A DNA stretch of 38,720 nucleotides from Nitrospirales bacterium (GCA_029261235.1 JAJDBS010000221.1:1-38720); one strand, 5' to 3'; counted from the stretch's first letter, positions 15,348 to 24,463 are shown. Made by a program: numbers and translations. Notes: generated from the letters alone by a model not told the origin.

Positions 15348-16511
15348 CTACGGAATATGAGGCGGAATCTGCGAAGGATTTGGTGGAGTGAAGGCTTCTG
15401 AAACACCGAATGGAAGTGCCTCAACATACAGGGATGTGGAGGGGAATGCGAACGCCGTGCCATGACCTTCAACAATTTCTTTGATCTTATAGGCTAAGGT
15501 TTCTTTAATCGCTAACCATTCGCCCCAGACTGTCGTTTTGGTAAAACAATACAACATGATATTGATACTCGAATCACCAAACGTGTCGAGAAACACAAAC
15601 GTCTTCGTGTGTCGAGGGTCGGTCTCGAAGGCAGGCTGTGAATGAAGATACTCAGAAATGTCGCGAATAATGGCTTGGAGTTGATCTTGCGTCGTTCGGT
15701 ATTCTACACCAATACTCCAGTAGATCCGACGTTGCGTCATACGAGAAAAATTGATAAGTGCTTCGTTGGCTAATTTCGAATTTGGAATGGTCACCAGGGC
15801 TTTATCAAAGCGCCGAATTTTTGTGGCTCGAAAGCCAATGGCTTCGACCGTACCTTCGACATCTGGTGATTTAATCCAATTTCCCTTCTCAAAGAGGCGA
15901 TCGAGAAAGATGGTGAGCCCCGCAAACATGTTGGCGATAAAATCCTGAGCACCCAGAGCGACTGCCATACCAACCAAGCCTAAGCTTCCCAATACCGCCG
16001 CGACATTAAATCCCCATTCCTGGAACATTGCGGCGACTCCTAAGCAGACGATAATGGCTTTGACCAATTTGACAAAAAAGCCTTTAACGGTTTCGTGCAT
16101 GCTTTCACTCCCAAACAGGCCAATGGCCCGATCGAAGAGCGCAGAGAGGGGGTCAATCACTCGATAAATGGCCCAAAAGAGTGTGAAGGCAATGAGAGAT
16201 CGAACAAATTGTGCAAGAAGATGATCAGCGGTATCGGATAATGTCACAAACTGACCAGCGAAATAGAGGCCAATGACGACAAAGGCAAATTCAATAGGGT
16301 GCTCAAGGGCAGCAATGACTTGATCATCCACATCAGTCTGAGTTTTTTTGGCCAAGAGTTTGAGTGATTTCATCACGGTGAGGAAAAATAGGCGTCTCGC
16401 AAAAAGAAAGAGGAGAAAGACGCCAATGGCCTGAAAAATTTCACCTAAATTCGTGCCGAAGATTCCAATATCCCAGACTGCTTGAAGTTCTTGTCCAAAT
16501 CCTTCAATCAT
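15348..16511 (-). CDS. MscS-family mechanosensitive ion channel
   Basis: 387 residues. Several hydrophobic helices precede the pore-lining TM3 region (VAAVLGSLGLVGMAVALGAQ), followed by the conserved DFIANMFAGLTIFLDRLFEKG and the beta domain (GTVEAIGFRATKIRRFD then VTIPNSKLANEALINFSRM). This is the MscS fold, which opens under membrane tension and releases solutes in osmotic downshift. The N-terminal extension with three or more helices makes it larger than E. coli MscS. The ATG at 16511 lacks a strong ribosome binding site. The C-terminal tail is proline-rich. Confidence 0.92.
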   Translation of the reverse strand: MIEGFGQELQAVWDIGIFGTNLGEIFQAIGVFLLFLFARRLFFLTVMKSLKLLAKKTQTDVDDQVIAALEHPIEFAFVVIGLYFAGQFVTLSDTADHLLAQFVRSLIAFTLFWAIYRVIDPLSALFDRAIGLFGSESMHETVKGFFVKLVKAIIVCLGVAAMFQEWGFNVAAVLGSLGLVGMAVALGAQDFIANMFAGLTIFLDRLFEKGNWIKSPDVEGTVEAIGFRATKIRRFDKALVTIPNSKLANEALINFSRMTQRRIYWSIGVEYRTTQDQLQAIIRDISEYLHSQPAFETDPRHTKTFVFLDTFGDSSINIMLYCFTKTTVWGEWLAIKETLAYKIKEIVEGHGTAFAFPSTSLYVEALPFGVSEAFTPPNPSQIPPHIP

Positions 16512-16611
16512 TTAATACCGTTCTTTCGTGAATGACATGTGCAATGGTTTATTCCAAAAATAAAGATGTGAAGTTAACGACCCACTTGCAGAGCGTACGT
16601 GGAGCAAGTCC

Positions 16612-17517
16612 TTACTGCAGCTGTTTCCTGAATTTGGCAAAGGCTTGTTGTTGCGTCTTACTCACTGTGGGATAGTGCATGTCCAATTTCTTGAGAGTCC
16701 GCGTGATGACATCTGCAACGGTCATGCGCATGAATGGCTTGTTGTCAGCAGGAATGGCATACCAAGGAGCCCAGGGTCGCGAGGTTGCGTTGAGCGCGTC
16801 TTCATAGGCGCGCATGTAGTGTTTCCAGAGTTTCCGTTCCTCAAGATCCTGTTGTGAAAATTTCCAATGCTTTTCTGGTTCGTTCAAGCGCGAGAGCAAG
16901 CGGCGTCCTTGCTCTTCTTTCGAAACATGAAGCCAGAATTTCAAAATAATGGTTCCATTATTGGCCAGATGGAGCTCGTGTTGACGCATGGATTCATAGC
17001 GTTCTTCCCAGATGTGCGGACTGATGGGAAGTGGGAGTTTTTGGCTATTGAGGTATTCAGGATGCACCCGAACCACTAAGACCTCTTCGTAATAGCTACG
17101 ATTGAAAATGCCAATACGTCCTCGTTCAGGAAGACGACAGGTCGTACGCCACAAAAAATCATGGTCTAATTCGTGGTGTGACGGTTGTTTGAATGAGAAG
17201 ACCTGGCATCCGGCTGGATTGATCCCTTGCATCACGGCCCGGATCGTCCCGTCTTTTCCCGCTGCATCCATGGCTTGGAAAATCACGAGCAGGGAATATT
17301 GATCATGTGCATAGAGTGTGCGCTGCAATTCATCTAAGCGTTTAGTGGACTTTTTTAATTGCTTTTCACCAAGCTTTTTGCTTGGAGCCGATTTAGGTGG
17401 ATGCGTCGTTGCTAGAGCAACGCGAAAAGAATTATCGGCAGGGACCAGGTAGGGATGGGGTGTGGCGTCAAACATGCCTAAATTGAGGATGCAGTAATCA
17501 TTCTGAGAAGGGGACAT
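16612..17517 (-). CDS. Polyphosphate kinase 2 family protein
   Basis: 301 residues of the PPK2 family, which transfers phosphate between polyphosphate and nucleotides. The Walker A-like loop is FQAMDAAGKDGTIRAVMQG and the Walker B and lid region is GRIGIFNRSYYEEVLVVRV. KFWLHVSKEEQGRRLLSRL and PWAPWYAIPADNK are also family hallmarks. The length fits the single-domain class that phosphorylates AMP or ADP; the class cannot be fixed by eye. The decayed dodecin gene lies immediately upstream on the same strand. Confidence 0.93.
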   Translation of the reverse strand: MSPSQNDYCILNLGMFDATPHPYLVPADNSFRVALATTHPPKSAPSKKLGEKQLKKSTKRLDELQRTLYAHDQYSLLVIFQAMDAAGKDGTIRAVMQGINPAGCQVFSFKQPSHHELDHDFLWRTTCRLPERGRIGIFNRSYYEEVLVVRVHPEYLNSQKLPLPISPHIWEERYESMRQHELHLANNGTIILKFWLHVSKEEQGRRLLSRLNEPEKHWKFSQQDLEERKLWKHYMRAYEDALNATSRPWAPWYAIPADNKPFMRMTVADVITRTLKKLDMHYPTVSKTQQQAFAKFRKQLQ

Positions 17518-17547
17518 TGAACGTCAATGCCCTCCTTCTACGAGTCG

Positions 17548-17746
17548 TTAATTAGCCAGGGGAAACGTCATTTTCATGGAGACACGGTATTGCGTGATTT
17601 GCCCATTTTCAATAATGACCGATTAGTCATTCACCCATGCGCCGGATACGTTTTTCAACGTCTTACGCGCTTTACGCCAACAGCAATGGCGTCCTCAAAT
17701 CCTTTGGGGGAACTCGCAATAATTTCTGTGACACGTGCATGGCCAT
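17548..17746 (-). pseudogene. Degraded dodecin gene
   Basis: Dodecins are flavin-binding dodecamers of about 70 residues. On the minus strand, after a good GGAGG site, ATG at 17746 begins MAMHV. The frame then changes and reads VTEIIASSPKGFEDAIAVGV, the dodecin signature. It shifts again in the KR(x)RKTLKNVSGAWVND segment, meets a TAA where Gln is expected, and ends SVIIENGQITQYRV then SMKMTFPLAN at TAA 17550-17548. At least three lesions are visible: a small deletion near the start, a frameshift near 17668 and the nonsense codon. Confidence 0.82.
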
Positions 17747-17760
17747 GTCAACCTCCGTCA

Positions 17761-18061
17761 CAGATGAGAAAAAATGTGGCACTCACGAATGGAATCAAGG
17801 ATGAGCGATGCTCCTATCTTCGTGCCCGAGGGGGATAGACGCGAGTTGTCGTTTGTAATCTCAAAGGAATCCTTACGGTGTGGATAGCATGGAGAGGTCA
17901 GAGGCAATAAAAGGGTAAAAGAAATCGCATCATACGTCAATCAATTCATGCCATTCATGAGGGGTAACTTTGGTAAAGAACAACTAATGCGCAGCCGAAT
18001 AGAGGCAGAGGAGTCCCTCTTCAGGTGAGCAAAGAAGATGAGAAAAAAATCTTAGCTACAA
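17761..18061. other. Intergenic region with no supported gene
   Basis: Lies between the dodecin remnant and the promoter of the small lipoprotein gene. No frame with a ribosome binding site, and no repeat, was seen. Confidence 0.4.
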
Positions 18062-18090
18062 TTGTGCAGGGTTATGGTAGTATTTATAAA
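18062..18090 (+). promoter_or_regulatory. Promoter of the small lipoprotein gene
   Basis: TTGTGC (18062-18067) and TATAAA (18085-18090) with an ideal 17-base spacer, about 35 bases before the ATG at 18126. Confidence 0.5.
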
Positions 18091-18125
18091 TGATTGAGAT
18101 CGTTTAGGCTAATGGAGGATGTGTG

Positions 18126-18509
18126 ATGAATAAATGGGTCATGTGTGTAGGACTGTTCAGTGTTGGGTTTGCCTTCATCAGTTGCGCAACTCATGTGCCA
18201 GAAACCAGCACACGGCAAGCGGATATAGGGTTTGGAATCGTAGAAGGCACAAAAGGCTATCAACAATTAGAAGAATATCTCACGCTGAGTAAGGGTATTG
18301 TCAGATCAGTGCGTGGGCAAGTGCATCATCTCGAAGGTGCAGCATATGTTGTGCATACAGAAAACCAGAGTGAAGTCCGACTTCCTGTCGATGAAAATAC
18401 CAGCATTGACCGTCCTGCCCATAAAGGGGATTGGATTGATGCCTATGTGAATGATGCCGGGCTAGCTATTGTTATTCGAAATGTCGATGATCAGATTGAT
18501 CTCGAGTAA
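18126..18509 (+). CDS. Small predicted lipoprotein
   Basis: 127 residues from ATG 18126, with GGAGG 6-10 bases upstream (a GTG one codon earlier is an alternative). The signal (WVMCVGLFSVGFAFISC) ends in a lipobox-like F-I-S-C, predicting lipidation at Cys. The mature part begins with a flexible TRQAD region. It then forms a compact beta-rich domain (GIVRSVRGQVHHLEG, EVRLPVDENTSI, GDWIDAYVNDAGLAIVIRN) resembling small OB-like barrels of periplasmic lipoproteins. It is not assigned to a named family. It has its own promoter and stands alone. Confidence 0.7.
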   Translation: MNKWVMCVGLFSVGFAFISCATHVPETSTRQADIGFGIVEGTKGYQQLEEYLTLSKGIVRSVRGQVHHLEGAAYVVHTENQSEVRLPVDENTSIDRPAHKGDWIDAYVNDAGLAIVIRNVDDQIDLE

Positions 18510-18705
18510 GTCAATCCTGCCACCTTATTTCCTCCCGCTCGCTTTCCTTCAACGACTGGTGTTTGTCATGCCTATTGGTTGAGAAACGACGCTTGTTCTC
18601 CTAAATTTCATGGGGCTCAAATTGAATAGCCATAGGGCAAAAAAGACATTGAGCTACAAGCTCGATTGAGTCAAGGTGAACTCACTAATGATGTGAAACA
18701 TGGGT

Positions 18706-20103
18706 TTACGCATCGTGAGTAGAATCGGGCTTGGGGACTTCGACCTCCATCCCAGGAAATTCATCACGAAGTGTCATGGCAAAGGCGAGAGATTGACGTT
18801 CTTCCCCATGAACCACAAAGACTTTTTGTGGGCGCGGCTCTATGGCGCGAACATATGCTAGCAAATCATTGCGATCAGCATGAGCTGAAAACCCATTCAT
18901 TCGAACGATCTGCGCACGTCGTCTAGTTGGCTTCCCAAAAATTGGCACGGTATCCCATTCCTCAACAAGTTTTCGCCCTAGAGTATGTTCAGCTTGAAAA
19001 CCCACAATGACAATCACGTTCGTTTCGTCTTCAATGGCATGCTTAAGGTGATGGACCACGCGTCCACCTTCACACATACCTGATGCGGAAATGATCACAC
19101 AGGGCCCTTTCCGTCGGTTTAACAGCTTGCTCTCTTTGGCTGTTGAAACAAATTTGATGTATTTGGCCGAAAAGATGTCCCCGGTAGCCGTAAACGTTCG
19201 GTACGTATCTTCGTCATAACATTCGGGGTGCTTCCGGAAGACCTTGGTGGCTTTCAATGCCAGCGGCGAGTCGATATGAATGGGAATGGGATCGACTTCT
19301 CCATTTTGGACTAACTGCTTAATGCGCATGACGATATCTTGTGTGCGTCCAACAGAAAATGCGGGCACAATAATCTTGCTCTTATGCTGAATGGCATGTT
19401 TCACGAGTTGTTTGGCGATATCCTTGCGCTGATCTTCTTCGTCACGATGTAATCGGTCGCCGTAGGTTGATTCGATAATGAGGACATCACAAGGTGGAGG
19501 GGGATTCGGGTCTCGAAGAATAGGCATATTGGCACGCCCCAAGTCTCCTGAAAATAGCAGAGAGGTGGAATTCCCACGATTACGATGCTGGAGCCAAATA
19601 GCCGAGGATCCAATAATATGACCCGCATCATGAAATCTGGCCGTCACATTCGAAGAGAGGGAGACTGGCTGCGTATAAGCGCTACCTTGAAATTGCTTAA
19701 CAATTTTTTGTACATGGTCAGTTGAATACATGGGACTCACACATTTTCGTCCACGACGATGTTCAAGTTTATTCACGTACCGGCAATCATTTTCTTGAAT
19801 GCGTGCGGAGTCGGCTAACAAAATCTCCGTCAAATCAGCTGTGGCGTTGGTCATATGAACCCTGCCCCGAAACCTCTCCTTAGCTAACACCGGGAGAGCT
19901 CCTGAATGATCAATATGCGCATGAGAAAGGCAGACGGCATCGACAGATTTGGGGTCGAATCCTAAGTGCAGATTGCGTTCTCGCGTGTAATCGCGCCTGC
20001 CCTGAAACATGCCACAATCAAGCAGCACGCGGGTCTTGCCCGCATCAACCACATGTCGACTCCCTGTAACCGATCGAGCCGCGCCGTGAAAGGAGAGTTT
20101 CAT
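18706..20103 (-). CDS. Metallo-beta-lactamase/beta-CASP ribonuclease-like protein
   Basis: 465 residues of the MBL beta-CASP family (CPSF73-like), usually RNA endo/exonucleases. Motif 2 is LSHAHIDHSGALP, the motif 3 His lies in FHDAGHIIGSS, and motif 4 is LFSGDLGR. The beta-CASP domain has VPAFSVGRTQDIVMRI and ISASGMCEGGRVVHHL. The C-terminal RMNGFSAHADRNDLLAYV carries motif C. The length is normal for the family. The name hydroxyacylglutathione hydrolase, sometimes given to such proteins, is wrong here. It begins with ATG at 20103, and a repeat element lies just upstream (20121-20299). Confidence 0.92.
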   Translation of the reverse strand: MKLSFHGAARSVTGSRHVVDAGKTRVLLDCGMFQGRRDYTRERNLHLGFDPKSVDAVCLSHAHIDHSGALPVLAKERFRGRVHMTNATADLTEILLADSARIQENDCRYVNKLEHRRGRKCVSPMYSTDHVQKIVKQFQGSAYTQPVSLSSNVTARFHDAGHIIGSSAIWLQHRNRGNSTSLLFSGDLGRANMPILRDPNPPPPCDVLIIESTYGDRLHRDEEDQRKDIAKQLVKHAIQHKSKIIVPAFSVGRTQDIVMRIKQLVQNGEVDPIPIHIDSPLALKATKVFRKHPECYDEDTYRTFTATGDIFSAKYIKFVSTAKESKLLNRRKGPCVIISASGMCEGGRVVHHLKHAIEDETNVIVIVGFQAEHTLGRKLVEEWDTVPIFGKPTRRRAQIVRMNGFSAHADRNDLLAYVRAIEPRPQKVFVVHGEERQSLAFAMTLRDEFPGMEVEVPKPDSTHDA

Positions 20104-20120
20104 GAGTCAGTCCTTCCTTA

Positions 20121-20299
20121 GGACCTGAGAGAAATCAACTTGGACATTTCGTATCCAATCTTCGGGTCATCTTTGAGCGCGCCTCAATCGAAAAACCCTC
20201 ACCATAGCGCTGCTATGCCTCGGCTTTTCCTCAATCGTTCCGTCCAAATCTAATCCAAATCTTGTTCCGAATTTGTTCAACGTATTTTTTCTCAGGTCC
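20121..20299. repeat. 179-bp element with inverted ends GGACCTGAGA
   Basis: GGACCTGAGAGAAAT at the left (20121) and ATTTTTTCTCAGGTCC at the right are inverted copies; the outer 10 bases are perfect. Further inward the arms remain imperfectly complementary (TTGGACATTTCG versus TTGAACAAATTCG). A central CATAGC-GCT-GCTATG hairpin is flanked by two direct copies of CCTCAATCG. It lies between the beta-CASP nuclease and LOG genes, and its right end contains the LOG stop codon. No target duplication is seen. Confidence 0.65.
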
Positions 20300-21119
20300 T
20301 TTGATGTTCTCGAGAAATAAGTTCCCAGGCTTCTCTAGCTGTTTCTGCATAATGAAACAAAGATAAATCGTCTGGACTAATCAAGCCAAATTCCACAAAC
20401 TTCTTCCAGTTGATGAGATCTTCCCAATAAGCCTTTCCGATTAATATGACCGACACGTCTTTCACTTTTCCTGTTTGAAGTAGAGTGAGGGTTTCAAAAA
20501 GCTCGTCCATCGTGCCAAACCCGCCTGGGAACACGACCAGCGCTTTAGCCCGATACAGAAAATGCATTTTGCGAAGGGCAAAATAGCGAAATTTGAAGCA
20601 CAAACTTGGGGTGATATAGGGATTCGGCGTTTGCTCAAAAGGTAGATCAACATTCAACCCGATGGATTTGGCACCAACATCAGCTGCCCCACGATTGCCG
20701 GCCTCCATAATTCCTGGACCTCCGCCAGTCACGACAACATATTCGCAACGGCCCTGTAATTGACAAGCGGAAGACACGAGACGGCCAAATTCACGCGCCT
20801 CATCATAATAGGGCGCTAAAGATAATTGGTTCTTGGCAATCTGAACGACTCGACTTTTTTCGGAATCATGAGGAGATTGTGCCAGTTCTTGTTCTGCGTG
20901 GTGCAACTTGTCTTGCGCGGCTTCAGTCTCCAGTAAACGAGCACTGCCAAAAACAACGATCGTGGATTCAATGCCCTCCTCTTGATGAATCAGTTCTGAC
21001 TTTAACCATTCCAGTTGGAGCCGAGCGGCTCGCAACTCGTCTCGTTGTAGAAAATCAGAATCGGAATCCGCTCGGGTATAGGATGGTGAGGATGATTGCG
21101 GTGAGTCTGTCATTGACAC
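20292..21119 (-). CDS. LOG-family protein (cytokinin riboside 5'-monophosphate phosphoribohydrolase-like)
   Basis: 275 residues. The family signatures are VVTGGGPGIMEAGNRGA and VVFPGGFGTMDELFETLTLL (PGGFGTxxE). Members hydrolyse nucleoside 5'-monophosphates to base and ribose 5-phosphate and were long misnamed lysine decarboxylases. A 60-90 residue helical N-terminal extension (LQRDELRAARLQLEWLKSEL) is present, as in the longer bacterial subgroup. The C-terminus ends REHQRT, where the TGA belongs to the GGACCTGA end of the adjacent repeat. The original terminus may therefore have been altered by insertion. Confidence 0.9.
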   Translation of the reverse strand: MSMTDSPQSSSPSYTRADSDSDFLQRDELRAARLQLEWLKSELIHQEEGIESTIVVFGSARLLETEAAQDKLHHAEQELAQSPHDSEKSRVVQIAKNQLSLAPYYDEAREFGRLVSSACQLQGRCEYVVVTGGGPGIMEAGNRGAADVGAKSIGLNVDLPFEQTPNPYITPSLCFKFRYFALRKMHFLYRAKALVVFPGGFGTMDELFETLTLLQTGKVKDVSVILIGKAYWEDLINWKKFVEFGLISPDDLSLFHYAETAREAWELISREHQRT

Positions 21120-21271
21120 ACAACGTGCTAGGTGAAAGTAGGGAGTGTAGAAGTATAACCCTCTCTAGCAAAAATAGGAACTGCTCAGGGGACGGACAAG
21201 AAAATTTCAGAGATATATTCTATAAGGATATTGGGCTAGTGGAGGCAGTAGAATCTCGTTACAATCCAGGT

Positions 21272-21757
21272 ATGACACTCATTGATCTCATTCTTGTTTG
21301 GATTCATCTGACTGCAGCAACCTTTTGGATCGGTGGGATGTTATTTTTGTCCCTGGTGGCTGTCCCGCTCCTCAAAAAAGATCCTGATCCATCGTCTGCC
21401 CTACGCGGGTTTGTCAATTTGGCCAGGCGGTTCCGAACATTAGTGTGGATGGCCCTGGCACTGCTGGTTATTACAGGAGCTATTCTCCTGCCCAATCACG
21501 TCGATCTTTCCGTCTCTCTTACAGAATGGCCTTTCGTCGTTCTAATTAAGCTACTTCTCGTTCTTTTGCTCATTGTCGTGTCCCTGGCACATGACAAATT
21601 TCTTGCCCCCAAGGCTCGAACACTCAAACGCAAACCAGCTGCTGAGTTGACGAGTCTAGAAAAAATTCTTCTCCGATTCTCTCCTCTCATTGGCCGTCTG
21701 ACGTTGTTGCTGGGATTGGCCATTCTCTTTGCCGCCGTTCTTCTTACTCGGTCCTGA
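21272..21757 (+). CDS. CopD-like four-helix membrane protein
   Basis: 161 residues from ATG 21272; a longer TTG frame from 20879 overlaps the LOG gene and is rejected. Four hydrophobic helices are visible: LILVWIHLTAATFWIGGMLF, RTLVWMALALLVITGAILL, FVVLIKLLLVLLLIVVSLAH and LTLLLGLAILFAAVLL. The first carries WIHLTAATFWIGG, matching the His-containing helix of CopD and related heme- or copper-linked membrane proteins. A ligand role for that His is inferred. The ribosome binding site (CCAGG) is short and close. It is transcribed away from the LOG gene. Confidence 0.75.
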   Translation: MTLIDLILVWIHLTAATFWIGGMLFLSLVAVPLLKKDPDPSSALRGFVNLARRFRTLVWMALALLVITGAILLPNHVDLSVSLTEWPFVVLIKLLLVLLLIVVSLAHDKFLAPKARTLKRKPAAELTSLEKILLRFSPLIGRLTLLLGLAILFAAVLLTRS

Positions 21758-22471
21758 TTTCCTGCTTGAAGTTATTCGTTCTTTCATCTATAAGACACAA
21801 TTGCTTGTTTGAACGATTTGCGCAATTGATTTCCTGGCCTTGGTGTGCAGCGTTCCCTTGAAAAGCCCTTTGCTCATAAAGATCTTCAATAGAAATACAG
21901 AGAATTACCTTGTGATCAAAAAAAGTAGGACAAGGATAGGGAGAGAGCAGGCAAGAATCACAATGATGTTATCCCTAGTACTTCAGAATCGGACAGGATG
22001 CCTACAAATTTGTGTTTGACTTCGGACAATCAGACGAGGGTTTGTGCTCAACAAGATTTGAGGCATGAATCATCACAGGACAAGCAAACGTCAAGGTCTT
22101 CTTGGAAAAGTTTACGCAATCGATGAAGCAATATGAAGAACCTTATGGCCTAATAAGCCGCGGAGATAAGTAAGACATCCTTGAGAGAACGCATTCAGGA
22201 TCGTTGATTATCAACGGTGGATGGATAGGGTGGGTGATGCGATGGTTAATGGTTGCTTGGCGATGATGAGTGTTGGGCCATGCAGCTTCTCGATAGCCTG
22301 CACTAATAAACATGCCTTCTATTCGTCGGGGGGGGGTGAGGGGGCAGGAATGAGTATTGCCTTGGTCAACAATTGAATCAAGTTTCATAGTGAAGCAAAC
22401 CTTTGGCTGTAATAAACTATAAACCTTGCCAAGTGGTGATTTCATCGAGAAACAATATAATAGGAGGTTTT
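21758..22471. other. Intergenic region (about 700 bp) with no supported gene
   Basis: No convincing frame was found on either strand. A G-rich run (22328-22345, nine consecutive Gs then GAGGGGG) is notable. The end holds the AGGAGG ribosome binding site of the next gene (22463-22467). Confidence 0.4.
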
Positions 22472-23293
22472 ATGAGAAACGTATGTCTGGCAGTATTAGT
22501 GATCCTACTTCAAACTTCGTGCACTTCCATGGAAGCGGTTCAGCAATACGCAGTCTCGGTGCAAGCCACTGTTGGAGAGGTTAGGCCAGTAGCAGGGGAT
22601 TTTTATGCCTCTTGCCTGAGAGCAAACCAATACAAGCCTTTTGACTTCCGAAAGGAGTGCACCACTGAGCAGAAGGCTTCACAAGCCATTGTCAAAGTTG
22701 CAAACGTTTTGAATGATTATTCCAGTGCACTCGGAACCCTCGCATCAGATGGGCTTGTCCAATACAACGAAGATGTTAGTTCACTGACTAAGGAGCTCAA
22801 GGGAGAAAATGTCAAGGGTCTAAATGATGAAAAGATCGATGCTGTTGGCTCCCTCGCCAACTTTATAGCAACGGCGGCAACTAAAGTTTATCAACAAAAG
22901 CAGGTTGGCAAGTTTATCAAAGAAAGCCATAACTCTGTTGCAAAGGTATCTGATAGTCTGGCTGACCTGCTAGAAACAAATTACGTGACAGCCATTGACC
23001 TGGAACTTTTGGCTTGGGAGTTTAGCTACCTTGAGGTAGAAGCCCTTAGCCGGGACTCGAATCGAGTTGCCTGGGAAAGTTATGCTCAAACGCAATGGGA
23101 ATTAAAGGCTAGTTTAGACGAGAAGAAGAATGCTGCCGCTGCTTTGGCTCAGACTGTGAAGCAGATAGGGGTTATTCATGAGAAGTTAAAGAATGATGCC
23201 TCGAGCCTCGACGCAAAAGAAGTCCAAGCCCTTGTGAAAAACTTTATTCGCGAAGTTAAGCCAGTCATTAAAGAAGTTCAAACTGCATTTTAA
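22472..23293 (+). CDS. Predicted helical lipoprotein of unknown function
   Basis: 273 residues from ATG 22472, with a strong TAGGAGG 6 bases upstream; a frame starting at 22403 is too long. The signal NVCLAVLVILLQTSC ends in Cys, but the lipobox (L-Q-T-S-C) is atypical, so lipidation is probable rather than certain. The mature protein is mainly alpha-helical, with Lys/Glu/Ala-rich stretches such as ASLDEKKNAAAALAQTVKQI. No family is recognised. It lies 15 bases before a second helical gene, forming an operon. Base composition is more AT-rich than the neighbouring enzymes, which fits recent acquisition. Confidence 0.65.
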   Translation: MRNVCLAVLVILLQTSCTSMEAVQQYAVSVQATVGEVRPVAGDFYASCLRANQYKPFDFRKECTTEQKASQAIVKVANVLNDYSSALGTLASDGLVQYNEDVSSLTKELKGENVKGLNDEKIDAVGSLANFIATAATKVYQQKQVGKFIKESHNSVAKVSDSLADLLETNYVTAIDLELLAWEFSYLEVEALSRDSNRVAWESYAQTQWELKASLDEKKNAAAALAQTVKQIGVIHEKLKNDASSLDAKEVQALVKNFIREVKPVIKEVQTAF

Positions 23294-23308
23294 CAGGGAG
23301 GATGAGAG

Positions 23309-23716
23309 ATGCCGAGAAAAAAACTAAACAAAGATGAAACGTTAAGTCTTCAGGAAAGTTACCATGAGCTATTTGTAGACGTAGGAAAGTTTCGGATCGA
23401 TAATAAAAAGAAACAGAATTTGTCAAAGAAAAAAGACAAGGACCTTGAAGAATTGCAGTGGTCGTTTTTAAATATTGCAAGCGAACTCAACGCGGCATCC
23501 GTGTTAATGAAAACCGCCCTTCTTGATGATGAGCTCAAGACGCTTACTCAAGCTACAAAATCTATGAAATCCGCTGCGGGAAAAATAAACAATGTAAAAA
23601 AGTGGATTCGCGTAGGCGGTAAGGCCATCGCATTTGGTGCGGCCATCATGACAGGACAGGTCCCAGCCACGGTCGAGGCAGGGAAGGATCTAATCGATGA
23701 AATGAAGAATGCGTAG
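23309..23716 (+). CDS. Hypothetical helical protein, second gene of a two-gene operon
   Basis: 135 residues. ATG at 23309 has GGGAGGATGAGAG just upstream. The N-terminal two-thirds is Lys/Glu-rich and helical (RIDNKKKQNLSKKKDKDLEE), probably a coiled coil. A hydrophobic glycine-rich stretch near the C-terminus (VGGKAIAFGAAIMTGQVPAT) could insert in or contact a membrane. There is no signal peptide. No family is recognised. Paired with the upstream lipoprotein gene, it may form a two-component envelope assembly, which is inference only. Confidence 0.6.
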   Translation: MPRKKLNKDETLSLQESYHELFVDVGKFRIDNKKKQNLSKKKDKDLEELQWSFLNIASELNAASVLMKTALLDDELKTLTQATKSMKSAAGKINNVKKWIRVGGKAIAFGAAIMTGQVPATVEAGKDLIDEMKNA

Positions 23717-23739
23717 GGGTAATTTTCAGAACACATGAT

Positions 23740-24463
23740 TTGTTAACTGGTTCCTTTTGCCATTTTTTGCGAAAAGACAATCAATTCTTTGCAATGGTAG
23801 GTGAGGGATCAATTGATAATGTTTTTGACTTTGACCAATGGATTGGAATAGGAAAAGGCGGTAGTTTTCAGAACGTTGTGGCTGCACTAGACAAAAGTAA
23901 TTTTTCCAAGGGAAAGGAGAGCTTGGCATTCGATCTTACACTCCAAGGAGGATACGAAGCCAACCAAGCATTCCAAGCCGACCGACAAATCTACTATTTG
24001 TCCCTGATCACAGAACAAACCACAAAAGGGTGGTTTACTTCCTTTCATTACCCAGACGACTTAATGAATCCCTCTCTTGTTGCGACAGCAGCATACCAAG
24101 ACGTCGTTGTCGATTTTGATCATCCTTTCATTCCTAGTTGGAGCTCTGAGGATTTCGTGATCGAAAAGTGGCGAGAAAATGATGGAGCGGTTAGTTCAAT
24201 ATCTCAACGATATCATTTTACTGGAAGAGAACACTCGGTAGGGGGTGAAGGAAATTTTGGAAAAAATCCGCTGAAAAAAGGGATGTGGTATTACAGGAAA
24301 GTGAAGGACAGGACTTGCAGAAGTTTTGATCACCTTGATATTGGCTTTGGCTGTTTTTACTGATCCGAGTTTGATCGGAGCGCAGAAGAAACTCTATCGG
24401 AATATCTTTTTGCGCTTGCGTGAATTAGGTGAAGCCTATCATTATTATTTAGAATTGAAATGA
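23740..24463 (+). pseudogene. Remnant of a Bacillus-type (family I.5-like) lipase
   Basis: Only the C-terminal half remains. It aligns by eye with Geobacillus-type lipases: VFDFDQW, YYLSLITEQTTKGWF, HYPDDLMNPSL, WRENDGAVSSISQRYHFTG (site of the catalytic Asp) and SFDHLDIG (catalytic His). The N-terminal half with the GxSxG nucleophile is absent; the helical two-gene operon lies there instead. After SFDHLDIGFG the frame ends at TGA 24361, but a one-base shift continues with TDPSLIGAQKKLYRNIFLRL to TGA 24461. The gene is thus 5'-truncated and frameshifted. An intrinsic terminator follows at once. Confidence 0.78.

Noticed and set aside
15137..15475. 112-aa minus-strand frame overlapping the MscS C-terminus
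   Set aside because: Its first third lies in another frame of the channel gene, and the remainder has no motif or ribosome binding site.
20879..21271. Long N-terminal extension of the CopD-like gene from TTG 20879
   Set aside because: It overlaps the LOG gene on the opposite strand and precedes the first membrane helix without any motif; ATG 21272 fits the family.
22328..22350. G-rich run as a possible G-quadruplex regulator
   Set aside because: Only one long run and no gene with a clear link; insufficient evidence.
22143..22445. 100-aa minus-strand frame before the lipoprotein operon
   Set aside because: No ribosome binding site, atypical residues, and it overlaps the likely promoter region of the operon.
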